Positions 1 to 6,460 of a DNA stretch of 16,546 nucleotides are shown piece after piece (position 1 is the first letter of the stretch; every line of letters begins with the position of its first letter). Made by a program: the position numbers and the translations under genes. Origin of the DNA: JBCDBY01 sp039182715 (GTDB lineage: Bacteria; Planctomycetota; PLA2); assembly GCA_039182715.1 (NCBI GenBank), contig JBCDBY010000068.1, positions 1-16,546 of the forward strand, written 5' to 3'. The notes under the pieces are model-generated. The model worked only from the letters and a program-made list of their open reading frames with translations. It searched no databases and was not told the DNA's origin.

Positions 1-2
1 CC

Positions 3-440
3 GACGTCAAGGCGACCGTCGCCCAGTTCGAGCGTGAGCACAAGGCGGTCCGCGTCTACCTGGAGGACGCGTACGCCTACGCCGTTTTCCCCGCCGTCGG
101 CAAGGGCGGCATGGGCGTCGGCGGCGCGTTCGGGCGCGGCCAGGTCTATCGCAACGGCCGACGGATCGGCTACGCCAAGCTCACCTCCGCCTCGATCGGG
201 CTCCAGCTCGGCGGCCAGTCCTTCTCGGAGATCATCTTCTTCGAGGACAAGGCGTCGTTCGAGCGCTTCCGGAACGGCGAGCTCGCCTTCGACGCCAACG
301 CGTCCGCCGTCGCCGCGGAGACCGGCGTCGCCGCTCGCGTCGACTACGAGAATGGCGTGGCCGTCTTCGTCATCTCCGAGGCGGGGCTGATGTTCGAGGC
401 GTCGATCGGAGGCCAGATGTTCGACTACGTCTCCGGCTAG
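3..440 (+). CDS. SYLF/Ysc84-domain lipid-binding protein, 5' end cut by window
   Basis: The frame is open from base 3 to the TAG at 438-440, giving 145 visible residues. The N-terminus lies outside the window. The visible part is essentially the whole SYLF (Ysc84) domain, with the family signatures YAVFPAVGKGGMGVGGAFG, GYAKLTSASIGLQLGGQ and GLMFEASIGGQ. It aligns without gaps to the next gene (737-1264) at 106 of 145 identical residues by hand count, so the two are tandem paralogues. SYLF domains bind phosphoinositides and actin in eukaryotes. Bacterial members are usually small exported or lipoprotein forms whose role is poorly known. By analogy with its neighbour this copy probably also begins with a lipoprotein signal, but that cannot be seen here. 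Its stop codon lies at the edge of the inverted-repeat element that follows. Confidence 0.85.
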   Translation, partial: DVKATVAQFEREHKAVRVYLEDAYAYAVFPAVGKGGMGVGGAFGRGQVYRNGRRIGYAKLTSASIGLQLGGQSFSEIIFFEDKASFERFRNGELAFDANASAVAAETGVAARVDYENGVAVFVISEAGLMFEASIGGQMFDYVSG

Positions 441-672
441 CCTGCATCATTCATGACCCCGCGGGTTCTGGCCGGTCCGGATCGCCGAGTTCCGCGTCAT
501 CCCTCGTCGCAGTGACTTCCGCCACGGCTTCCTCGGGATTCCTCGATCTCGACGATCCGTCCTCGCCCAGAAAAGCGCGTCGAGAAGGCGAGAGCGCGTG
601 GCGTCGCCTTGCACGGCAATGCAGCGGCGATTCCCCTCCGTAGCTCCCGCGCGGTCATGAATCATGCAGGCT
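439..672. mobile_element. MITE-like element, 234 bp, with 27-bp terminal inverted repeats
   Basis: The left end (439-465) and the reverse complement of the right end (646-672) match at 25 of 27 positions; both begin AGCCTGCAT and continue through ATTCATGACC to CGCGGG. Between them are about 180 bp with no convincing gene. A 79-codon minus-strand frame (447-686) crosses it but uses the repeat ends as codons and resembles no family I know. The left end starts inside the TAG stop of the first SYLF gene, and the right end lies 64 bp before the second. I see no clear target-site duplication. A small non-autonomous transposon, or a dispersed palindromic repeat of the REP/RPE kind, are both possible. 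No transposase is present in the window. Confidence 0.6.
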
Positions 673-736
673 GGCGCCGCGGCCATTGCTTCTCCTTTCC
701 CCGCGGAGAGCCTAGGGTTCGGGCAGGAGGACTCTC

Positions 737-1264
737 ATGCGAATGATTGGAATGATCGGGCTGCTCGCCCTGATCGGATGCAACACGGCGCCGACGTCGG
801 AGACCGACAAGAAGGCGCAGGCCAGCGAGGTCGAGTCGACCATCGCGAAGTTCGAGAAGGAACAGGCCGCGGTGAAGGTGTACATGGAAGACGCCCACGC
901 CTACGCCGTATTTCCCACCGTCGGCAAGGGCGGGATGGGTGTCGGCGGCGCGTTCGGGCGCGGCCAGGTCTTTCAGGGCGGCAAGCAGATCGGCTACGCC
1001 AAGCTGACGTCGGCCTCGATCGGCTTCCAGCTCGGCGGGCAGTCGTTCTCGGAGATCATCTTCTTCCAGGACAAAGCTGCCTTCGACCGGTTCAAGAGCG
1101 GTGAGTTCGGCTTCGATGCGAACGCCTCGGCCGTCGCCGCGACCGCCGGCGCCGCCGCGAAGGCGGACTACAAGGACGGCGTCGCCGTCTTCGTCATGTC
1201 CGACGCCGGCCTCATGTACGAGGCGTCCATCGGCGGACAGAAGTTCGACTACGAAGCCAAGTAG
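737..1264 (+). CDS. SYLF/Ysc84-domain lipoprotein
   Basis: A 175-residue protein. An AGGAGG at 725-730, six bases before the ATG at 737, fixes the start. Residues 1-15 form a lipoprotein signal with lipobox L-I-G-C (Cys15), so the mature protein should be lipid-anchored. Residues 31-175 are a SYLF domain (YAVFPTVGKGGMGVGGAFG, GYAKLTSASIGFQLGGQ, GLMYEASIGGQKFDY), a length typical of bacterial YSC84-related lipoproteins. It is a tandem paralogue of the partial gene upstream, about 73% identical by hand count. Family knowledge gives lipid binding; the physiological role is unknown, and envelope stress or membrane association is only a guess. The last 16 bases overlap, tail to tail, the end of the glycosyltransferase gene on the other strand. 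Confidence 0.9.
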   Translation: MRMIGMIGLLALIGCNTAPTSETDKKAQASEVESTIAKFEKEQAAVKVYMEDAHAYAVFPTVGKGGMGVGGAFGRGQVFQGGKQIGYAKLTSASIGFQLGGQSFSEIIFFQDKAAFDRFKSGEFGFDANASAVAATAGAAAKADYKDGVAVFVMSDAGLMYEASIGGQKFDYEAK

Positions 1265-2238
1265 TCGCCGATCCGGCTTCGGCCGAACTCCGCACGGACG
1301 CGCGCGTACGCCGCGTCCGTGCGGCTCTCGTCGACGGCGCCCATCGCCGCGACGAAGCCGTCCTCGTCCTCGACCAGGACACCTGTGTCGCCCACCACCT
1401 CGGGCACGCCGCCCGCACGTCGCGCGATGACCGGGATGCGGCTCGCCATCGCCTCGAGCAGCACGAGTCCGAATGCGTCCCGGCGCGACGCGAACACGAA
1501 GCAGTCGAATGCGGGCAGCAGGCGCGCCGCATCGGGGATGTGCCCGGGGAGATGGACGCGCGGCGCGGCCAGCTCGTCGCGCCGCGGGCCGTCGCCGATC
1601 AGCACGAGGTGCGATGCGTCCTGCAGTCGCGCGTGCGCCCGGACCAGCGTCGCCGGGTCCTTCGTCTCGCTGAGCTTGCCGATACTCCCGTAGACGAACG
1701 CGTCGTCCGGCACGCCCAGCTCGCGGCGCGCCGCGTCCCGCGCGAGCCGTCGCGATGCGAGAGCGTCCACGTCGATGGAGTTCGGCACCACGCCCACACG
1801 GTCGTCCGGCGCGCACAGCCCCTGCTCGCGGATGCGATCTCGCAGGAACCCGGAGACCGTGACGAAGTCGAATCGACCGTGAAACCGTCGCTTCGCCCGG
1901 CGCCGCTTCTTCCACGCGACGAAGGAGCTCGTCGTGCGCGCGCCGTGCACCACGTAGACCGGCCGCGGCCCGGGCAGGCCCGCCGCCAGCTCCGCCGCGC
2001 GGTTGCGATGGCAGAGCAGCGCGTCGTGCCCGAGCGTGTCGAGAAACCCGGCGAGCTGCCGGCGTGCACGCGTGTGGCCGCCGAGCGGTTCGGACTCCGG
2101 CAGGTCGAGGCAGACACCGTCCGGACCCGGCCGGAAGAGATAGACGGTCGTCAGGTCGCTCCCGAGCGCGCGGGCGTACTCACGCGCCACCGCGTCGACC
2201 GACGTATCCGGCGCGGGAACGAGCTGGACCGCCTTCAC
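1249..2238 (-). CDS. GT4-type glycosyltransferase
   Basis: A 329-residue protein. The frame stays open further upstream, but the start is placed at the GTG (2238-2236), which overlaps the stop of the preceding gene as GTGA. The protein sequence becomes domain-like exactly there (VKAVQLVPAP). The C-terminal half is a typical GT-B, family 4 donor-binding domain: VPNSIDVDAL (151-160), GSIGKLSETKDPATLV (184-199), LVLIGDGP (211-218) and the E-x7-E region with the first acid as Asp (D254-AFGLVLL-E262), followed by EAMASRIPVIA and GGVPEVV. The N-terminal acceptor domain is short and variable, with VVHG near His98. These enzymes move a sugar from a nucleotide-sugar to a lipid, glycan or protein; the substrate cannot be predicted. 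It is the last gene of a three-gene operon and has a 16-bp convergent overlap with the SYLF gene. Confidence 0.85.
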   Translation of the reverse strand: MKAVQLVPAPDTSVDAVAREYARALGSDLTTVYLFRPGPDGVCLDLPESEPLGGHTRARRQLAGFLDTLGHDALLCHRNRAAELAAGLPGPRPVYVVHGARTTSSFVAWKKRRRAKRRFHGRFDFVTVSGFLRDRIREQGLCAPDDRVGVVPNSIDVDALASRRLARDAARRELGVPDDAFVYGSIGKLSETKDPATLVRAHARLQDASHLVLIGDGPRRDELAAPRVHLPGHIPDAARLLPAFDCFVFASRRDAFGLVLLEAMASRIPVIARRAGGVPEVVGDTGVLVEDEDGFVAAMGAVDESRTDAAYARVRAEFGRSRIGDYLAS

Positions 2239-2681
2239 CGGTTGAGCGCCTCGAACTCGCGCGCGACACGTTCGTCGGTGAACGTCAGCTTGAGGCGATC
2301 CTCGTCGTCTTCCACGGCGAGCGCGAGCGGGCGGCGCTTGAACCAGCCCATCACGAGCCAACCGACGGCCAGGAAGATCGGGATCTGAACCAGCGTCCAG
2401 ACGGAGCCGAAGCCACCCAGCATGAGCAGGGCGGACGCGACCACGAACCCGCCGAGGATCAGGCCGATGATCCACCAGTCGCGTTGATCGACGGTGCGCT
2501 GCAGATCCTCCACGCACCGGTGGCATGCGGGCGCCTCCACGACGCGCTCCGTCTCGTTCTCCTCGTCGTCGCTCCAGCTCACCTCGTATCGCACGCGATG
2601 GTTGGCGTCGGACAGCCCGCACGCCACGCAGCGATCGGGCCATCGCAGCGTCTTGTCAGCCGGGAGAGAGACCTCGTACAT
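2235..2681 (-). CDS. Two-TM membrane protein with N-terminal zinc ribbon
   Basis: A 148-residue protein that I cannot assign to a named family. Residues 18-21 (CVAC) and 53-56 (CHRC) form two Cys-x2-Cys knuckles about 32 residues apart, consistent with one zinc site. They are followed by two hydrophobic segments (about 69-90 and 93-113) and a short charged tail (about 114-148). The likely topology is a hairpin membrane anchor with both ends in the cytoplasm. Its ATG (2681-2679) directly abuts the TAG of the upstream serine hydrolase gene, and its TGA overlaps the GTG of the glycosyltransferase, so all three are probably co-translated. Function is unknown; a role in organising its operon partners at the membrane is only inference. 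It is real rather than a shadow frame: it has TM segments, paired cysteines and exact junctions on both sides. Confidence 0.75.
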   Translation of the reverse strand: MYEVSLPADKTLRWPDRCVACGLSDANHRVRYEVSWSDDEENETERVVEAPACHRCVEDLQRTVDQRDWWIIGLILGGFVVASALLMLGGFGSVWTLVQIPIFLAVGWLVMGWFKRRPLALAVEDDEDRLKLTFTDERVAREFEALNR

Positions 2682-3848
2682 CTACTTGGCGAGCACCTTC
2701 AGCAGCTCGCCCTTGGCCATCATGTGCGGCGCCATGTTGATCGGCATCTGCTGCACCATGGTGATCAGGATGGCATCCGGCTCCGGAAGAATCGTGAAGA
2801 CCGTGCTCGCCGCGCCCGCCCAGCCGTACTCGCCGTGCTGCAGCGGCGGGTCCTTCGCGACGAAGACCGAGACGCCGAGACCGAATCCCGTGCCAGGCAT
2901 CGGCATGGGCCCGAAGCGGATCGGAATGAGCTTCTCCTCGAGCTGGTTGGTGCGCATCGCCTGCACCGTCTCGGCCTTGAGGATGCGCTTGCCCTCGAAC
3001 TCGCCGCCGTTGCGCAGCATGAGCGCGAAGCGCAGGTAGTCGCCGGCGGTCGAGACCAGCCCGCCGCCGCCCGAGAAGAAGGTGGCCGGCTTGCCGTAGC
3101 GGCTCGTGGCGGGCGCATCGACGACCTCGAGCCGGCGGCCGTAGTTGGCGCCGAGGCGGTCGATCTTCTCCTTCGGCACGTGGAACCCCGTGTCCACCAT
3201 CTTGAGCGGCACGAAGATCCGCTCCCGCATGAAGGTATCGAGCGGCTGCTTCGCAACCGCCTCGACGACGGCGCCGAGCACGTCGGTCGAGACGCCGTAG
3301 TGCCAGCGCGCGCCCGGCTCCATGACGAGCGGAATCTGCTGCAGGCGGCCGACCATGGCGGCGAGATCCGGAGAGCCCAGCACCTTGAGCCGCCGATACT
3401 TCAGGTCAACGGGCGACGCGCCCCAGCCATACGTGAATCCCGCCGTATGCGTGAAGAGATCTCTCACGGTGGGGGCGCGCGCGGGCTTGCCCTCGTTCGC
3501 GGTTTTGCCCTGGACCTTGAGATCCTTCAGGGCCGGCAGGTACTTCGCGATCGGCGCGTCGAGCTCGAGCTTGCCCTCGTCGACGAGGATGAGCGCGGCC
3601 ACCGCGGTCACCGGCTTGCTCATCGAGTAGATGCGGAAGATCGTGTCTTCCTTCATCGGCTTGCCGGGCGCCGCCTCGCCGAAGAGCTTGAGATGCGTGC
3701 GTTGGCCCTTCTCGGCGACGACCACGATGCCGCCTGCGGTCATCTTGCGCGCCACGAGACCGTCCAGCGTCTTGTCGAGCGCGGCGAAGCGCGCCTCCTC
3801 CGCGTGGACGACGGTCGCGAGGAGCAGGGTGGCGATCAGCTTGTGCAC
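2682..3848 (-). CDS. Serine hydrolase, class C beta-lactamase / family VIII esterase type
   Basis: A 388-residue protein starting at GTG (3848-3846), with a short signal peptide whose likely cleavage follows V-H-A (residue 16), so it is probably periplasmic or secreted. The beta-lactamase fold shows S75-M-S-K78 (S-x-x-K nucleophile and base), with the usual preceding strand IFRIYSMSK and following PVTAVAALILVDEGKLELD. Y184 in WHYGVSTDVLG is the Tyr of motif 2. The third motif is GWAG (W343-A-G345), the W-x-G form seen in EstB-like family VIII esterases, not K-T-G. That favours an esterase or peptidase over an antibiotic beta-lactamase. The length is usual for the family. It is the first gene of the operon with the zinc-ribbon and glycosyltransferase genes. 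A GGAG lies only two bases before the GTG, too close to be a good ribosome site, so the start is less certain than the family. Confidence 0.88.
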   Translation of the reverse strand: MHKLIATLLLATVVHAEEARFAALDKTLDGLVARKMTAGGIVVVAEKGQRTHLKLFGEAAPGKPMKEDTIFRIYSMSKPVTAVAALILVDEGKLELDAPIAKYLPALKDLKVQGKTANEGKPARAPTVRDLFTHTAGFTYGWGASPVDLKYRRLKVLGSPDLAAMVGRLQQIPLVMEPGARWHYGVSTDVLGAVVEAVAKQPLDTFMRERIFVPLKMVDTGFHVPKEKIDRLGANYGRRLEVVDAPATSRYGKPATFFSGGGGLVSTAGDYLRFALMLRNGGEFEGKRILKAETVQAMRTNQLEEKLIPIRFGPMPMPGTGFGLGVSVFVAKDPPLQHGEYGWAGAASTVFTILPEPDAILITMVQQMPINMAPHMMAKGELLKVLAK

Positions 3849-3914
3849 GGCTCCACGTTACCAAGCGGTTTCCGCGGCCCCCGAATCACGCGAATGGGGC
3901 CTGATACCGCGTGG

Positions 3915-3920
3915 TAGAAC
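3915..3920 (+). promoter_or_regulatory. Candidate -10 box for the coiled-coil membrane protein gene
   Basis: TAGAAC lies 31 bases before the ATG at 3952, which would give a leader of about 25 bases carrying the GGAGG at 3937-3941. No clear -35 is visible. The only support is similarity to the TAGAAT/TAGACT hexamers seen before other genes here. Confidence 0.3.
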
Positions 3921-3951
3921 TACCAGCGATCCATACGGAGGAATGGCACAC

Positions 3952-4722
3952 ATGAGCGGAACAACCCGATCCAGCGAACGAGGCATGGGCGCCGGCGTCC
4001 TCGTCGGCATCCTGGCGCTTCTCGTCATCGGTGGCGTCGGCTTCTACCTGTGGAGCGATCCGTTCCGCACGAAGACGAACGAGGCGTTCAAGCAGATGAG
4101 CGAGTGGACGCCCGAGAACATCGCCAAGGACCCGATCAACTACCTCAACTTCTGCGAGGAGCAGACCAACCTCGCGCTCGAAAAGCTGAAGACGTCGGAG
4201 ATCTCGATCGCGCAGAAGCGCGGCCAGCTCGTGGAGATGCGCTCCGAGGCGGACGGCAAGATCAAGGTCGGCGACAAGGCGCTGGCCGAGCTCAAGGCCG
4301 CCTACACGGCCGCCGCCGCGGCCGCCGCGTTCCCGGTGACCTGGAGCGGCAAGGAGTACGACAAGGAGTCGTGCCAGAAGCAGATCATCGGCCTCGACCG
4401 CCAGGTGAAGAGCCAGCGGTCGCTGCACGTCAAGATCGACGGGTCGATCAAGAAGCTCGACATCCAGAAGCAGCGCGTCATCGATCAGCGCGCCGAGGCG
4501 CGCAAGCAGCTCACCGAGATCCAGTCGCAGCGCGAGGTGCTGAAGGTGCAGCAGATCACCGACGACCTGACCACTCAGCTCGTCGACATGAAGAGCGTCC
4601 TGCAGACGGTGATCGCCACGGCGGACGAGTCGAGCGACATGAAGACCCTCGACGACCTCGCCGCCGAGTCCGCCTCCAGCGTCGATCAGGAGGAGTTCGA
4701 CGCGATCATGAACGAGAAGTAG
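3952..4722 (+). CDS. Single-pass membrane protein with long coiled coil
   Basis: A 256-residue protein of no family I recognise. A cytoplasmic Ser/Arg-rich start (1-12) is followed by one TM helix (about 13-34, GVLVGILALLVIGGVGFYLW), then a long hydrophilic region rich in Glu, Lys and Gln. Residues 70-125 and 140-205 have heptad-like spacing and are interrupted by an Ala run (AAYTAAAAAAAF, 117-127) and a single VTWSGKEYD loop. The likely topology is N-in with a periplasmic coiled coil. Only two cysteines occur (68 and 141), which could form a disulfide. GGAGG (3937-3941) sits 10 bases before the ATG at 3952 and 1 base before an in-frame ATG at 3943, so 3952 is preferred. The upstream part of the open frame lies antisense to the serine hydrolase and is not coding. 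The gene stands alone, divergent from that operon, and ends at a strong terminator. Confidence 0.75.
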   Translation: MSGTTRSSERGMGAGVLVGILALLVIGGVGFYLWSDPFRTKTNEAFKQMSEWTPENIAKDPINYLNFCEEQTNLALEKLKTSEISIAQKRGQLVEMRSEADGKIKVGDKALAELKAAYTAAAAAAAFPVTWSGKEYDKESCQKQIIGLDRQVKSQRSLHVKIDGSIKKLDIQKQRVIDQRAEARKQLTEIQSQREVLKVQQITDDLTTQLVDMKSVLQTVIATADESSDMKTLDDLAAESASSVDQEEFDAIMNEK

Positions 4723-4727
4723 AGGGT

Positions 4728-4899
4728 GGAGGGAGCTGAGAGCGCGGAGGTTTCGCGCTGAGCCGGCTGAGGCGCGCTGAGAACGCTGAGAACAAAAAGA
4801 AGGGCGGCGGATCGTTCCGTTGCCCCTTTTTTTCCCCTCAGCGATCTCAGCGGAACTCAGTTTCCTCAGCGCGATAACTCTGCGCCCTCAGCCCCCTCC
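4728..4899. repeat. 172-bp near-palindrome built of GCTGAG/CTCAGC repeats
   Basis: Bases 4728-4811 and the reverse complement of 4816-4899 align without any gap over 84 positions, with 64 identical by hand count and 4 bases left as loop. The left arm repeats GCTGAG (for example at 4735, 4757, 4765, 4775 and 4784); the right arm repeats CTCAGC. It fills the gap between two convergent genes and holds the terminator hairpin exactly at its centre of symmetry. Transcribed from either strand it would fold into one long stem. No coding frame in it is credible. It resembles the short-period intergenic repeats found in many environmental genomes, but I cannot name the family. Confidence 0.85.
4794..4833. 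terminator. Bidirectional Rho-independent terminator
   Basis: Two 18-base arms (4794-4811 and 4816-4833) pair around a 4-base loop (TCGT). The outer part is A-tract against T-tract and the inner part is GGGC against GCCC. On the plus strand there is one A-C mismatch and three G-U pairs. Seven Ts follow the GC stem on the plus strand, and the A-tract gives Us on the minus strand. It therefore can stop the coiled-coil gene (ending at 4722) and the opposing DUF2007-like gene (ending at 4914). Confidence 0.85.
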
Positions 4900-4913
4900 G
4901 GCTCTCGCACGCC

Positions 4914-5237
4914 CTACGGCCGCGGCGACTCACAGTTCCAGCAGATGTCGAAGTTCCCGTCGACCTCCGCCCCGCAGTTCGCGCACGTCCACGGCTCCCC
5001 CGCCGGCCCCGGGCCCGCGTCGTAGCGCTCGCAGACCGCGCGCGCGCGCTCCTCGTCGGCGGCGTTGACCAGGATGCGCGGGTTGACCATCGGGCCGATG
5101 CCGACCTCACCGAGTGCGCTTTGCAGCGTCTCGTTGATGATCTCGGCCACGATGCCTTCGGCCTCGAGGTGGGCCCTGACCTCGTGCGCGATGCGCGTAT
5201 TGCGCGCCACGTAGACGTCGACGAAGTCCTTGCTCAT
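4914..5237 (-). CDS. DUF2007-like protein with C-terminal zinc ribbon
   Basis: A 107-residue protein starting at ATG (5237-5235). Residues 6-73 look like the DUF2007 fold (putative signal-transducing protein family): FVDVYVARNTRIAHEVRAHL, an EGIVAEI strand, and a C-terminal ILVNAADEERARAVCERY, where such domains typically read 'V.v..ed.e.A..il'. Residues 82-107 are a zinc ribbon, with C85-x2-C88 and C99-x2-C102 in the form WTCANCG and ICWNC. The protein should be a small soluble cytoplasmic factor, probably regulatory or adaptor-like. The function of the family is not established. It is divergent from the lactate dehydrogenase gene with 55 bases between the two starts, so the promoters may be shared, and it ends at the bidirectional terminator. 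Confidence 0.78.
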   Translation of the reverse strand: MSKDFVDVYVARNTRIAHEVRAHLEAEGIVAEIINETLQSALGEVGIGPMVNPRILVNAADEERARAVCERYDAGPGPAGEPWTCANCGAEVDGNFDICWNCESPRP

Positions 5238-5280
5238 GCATCCACCCTACCCTGTTGGTGGGATCTTCATTCGCTGGCGC

Positions 5281-5286
5281 TACGCT
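5281..5286 (+). promoter_or_regulatory. Candidate -10 box of ldh
   Basis: TACGCT lies six bases before the ldh ATG at 5293. If used, transcription would start at or next to the start codon. TTGGTG (5255-5260) could be a -35 but would leave a long 20-base spacer, so this is weak. Confidence 0.25.
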
Positions 5287-5292
5287 TGGGAT

Positions 5293-6225
5293 ATGCGAAT
5301 CGGCATCGTCGGCTGCGGCTTCGTCGGAAGCACCGCCGCCTACTCCCTCGCCCTGTTCGGCATTCCCAGTGAGCTGGTGCTCGTCGACGCGAACGCGGAA
5401 TGCGCGCTCGCGCACGCGGAAGACATCCAGCACGCCACCCCGTTTGCCCACAACGTCCGCATCGAAGCGGGGCCGATCGAACGACTCGCGGGCTGCCGCA
5501 TCGTCGTGATCGCGGCCGGCGTCGGACAGAAGCCCGGCGAGACCCGACTCGAGTTGCTCGGACGCAATGCGGACGTCTTCCGCGCGATCATCCCGCCCAT
5601 CCGCACGGCGGCACCCGACGCGCTGCTGGTCATCGCGACCAACCCGGTCGACCTCATGACGCAGATCGCCACGCGGGTCGCCGATCTGCCGCCGGAGCGC
5701 GTCATCGGCTCGGGCACCATCCTCGACACCGCCCGCTATCGCGCCCTGCTCGGCGCGCAGCTCGAGGTCGCGCCGAAGTCCGTGCACGCCTACGTCCTCG
5801 GCGAGCACGGCGACTCCGAAGTGCTCGTCTGGTCGAGTGCGCGCGTGGGCGGGCTCAAGGTTGCGCAGTACGCGAAGCAGTTCGGCTTCGAGGTCACCGA
5901 CGACGTCCGCGCGCGCATCGACGAGGGCGTGCGCCGCGCCGCCTACACCATCATCGAGGGCAAGGGCGCCACGTATTTCGGGATCGGCGCGGGCCTCGCG
6001 CGCATCTGCCGCGCGATCGTCGCGGACGAGCGCACGGTGCAGACCCTGAGTGTCGTGAACCCGAACATCGAAGGCGTCGCCGACGTGGCGCTCTCGCTCC
6101 CCCGTGTGCTGGGCAAGGAGGGCATTCGGGCCACCATGGAGCCGAAGATGGATGAAGCGGAGCACGACGCGCTGCGCCGGAGCGCGCAGGTCCTGCGGGC
6201 GTCGCTGGACGAACTCGGCTTCTGA
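5293..6225 (+). CDS. ldh: L-lactate dehydrogenase
   Basis: A 310-residue NAD-dependent enzyme that interconverts pyruvate and L-lactate in the cytoplasm. It has a Rossmann motif G7-C-G-F-V-G12, Asp32 for NAD ribose, catalytic His172 (GEHGDSE), Asp145 and Arg148 (LDTARYR), Asn117 (TNPVD) and Arg85. The substrate-specificity position is Gln79 in QKPGETR, as in lactate dehydrogenases; malate dehydrogenases have Arg there. Arg150 and His165 correspond to Arg173 and His188, the fructose-1,6-bisphosphate site of allosteric bacterial enzymes, so FBP activation is predicted. The length is normal. The start is set by the MRIGIVGCGF N-terminus; there is no Shine-Dalgarno, and the open frame upstream lacks family similarity. 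It is monocistronic, divergent from the DUF2007-like gene, and followed by an inverted-repeat array. Confidence 0.93.
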   Translation: MRIGIVGCGFVGSTAAYSLALFGIPSELVLVDANAECALAHAEDIQHATPFAHNVRIEAGPIERLAGCRIVVIAAGVGQKPGETRLELLGRNADVFRAIIPPIRTAAPDALLVIATNPVDLMTQIATRVADLPPERVIGSGTILDTARYRALLGAQLEVAPKSVHAYVLGEHGDSEVLVWSSARVGGLKVAQYAKQFGFEVTDDVRARIDEGVRRAAYTIIEGKGATYFGIGAGLARICRAIVADERTVQTLSVVNPNIEGVADVALSLPRVLGKEGIRATMEPKMDEAEHDALRRSAQVLRASLDELGF

Positions 6226-6421
6226 GGCGCGGAGAATGAAAGATGTCACGCGGAGGCGCGGAGGCACCGCGGGGGGGCGGAGAGAATCGAGGTGCGTGCT
6301 CCTGCCGCATCCCCTACGAACGCTCTGTTCGATCACGAGATCGCGCTGACCCGGACGAGCGAAGACGCTCTCGGCGTCTCCGCGTAGCCTCCGCGCTTCC
6401 GCGCGCCATTCTCAGCGCCTC
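6224..6421. repeat. Inverted array of GCGGAG / CTCCGC repeats after ldh
   Basis: The left arm (6224-6284) and the reverse complement of the right arm (6368-6421) share GAGGCGC-GAGAATG, then CGCGGA-GCGCGGAGGC, then a C-GAGAG end, with small gaps between the blocks. The spacer (6285-6367) is unlike the arms; it holds a short CGATC/GATCG hairpin near 6330. The array begins in the ldh stop codon and lies before the VWA gene. It contains no credible gene. It looks like a relative of the 4728-4899 element, with GCGGAG in place of GCTGAG. Confidence 0.65.
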
Positions 6422-6445
6422 CGCTCACTCCCCCTGCGTCCCCGG

Positions 6446-6451
6446 TAGACT
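6446..6451 (+). promoter_or_regulatory. Candidate -10 box of the VWA gene
   Basis: TAGACT lies nine bases before the ATG at 6461. There is no Shine-Dalgarno in the few bases left, so the transcript would have a leader of about three bases. The -35 region is not clear. Confidence 0.35.
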
Positions 6452-6460
6452 GTACGACTC

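Noticed and set aside
447..686. 79-codon minus-strand frame inside the MITE-like element
   Set aside because: It includes both terminal repeats as codons and shows no recognisable domain; more likely an intergenic repeat translated by chance.
2682..3848. Beta-lactamase resistance gene
   Set aside because: The S-x-x-K is present but the third motif is W-x-G, as in family VIII esterases, not K-T-G; antibiotic hydrolysis is not supported.
662..3917. Long open frames on both strands (662-1915 minus, 2064-3917 plus, and others)
   Set aside because: Their residues are Arg/Ala/Gly-rich with no motif, and each lies opposite or out of frame with a gene that has clear domains and exact junctions.
3631..3951. 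Upstream extension of the coiled-coil protein's open frame
   Set aside because: This part is antisense to the serine hydrolase; the ribosome site and TM helix place the start at 3952.
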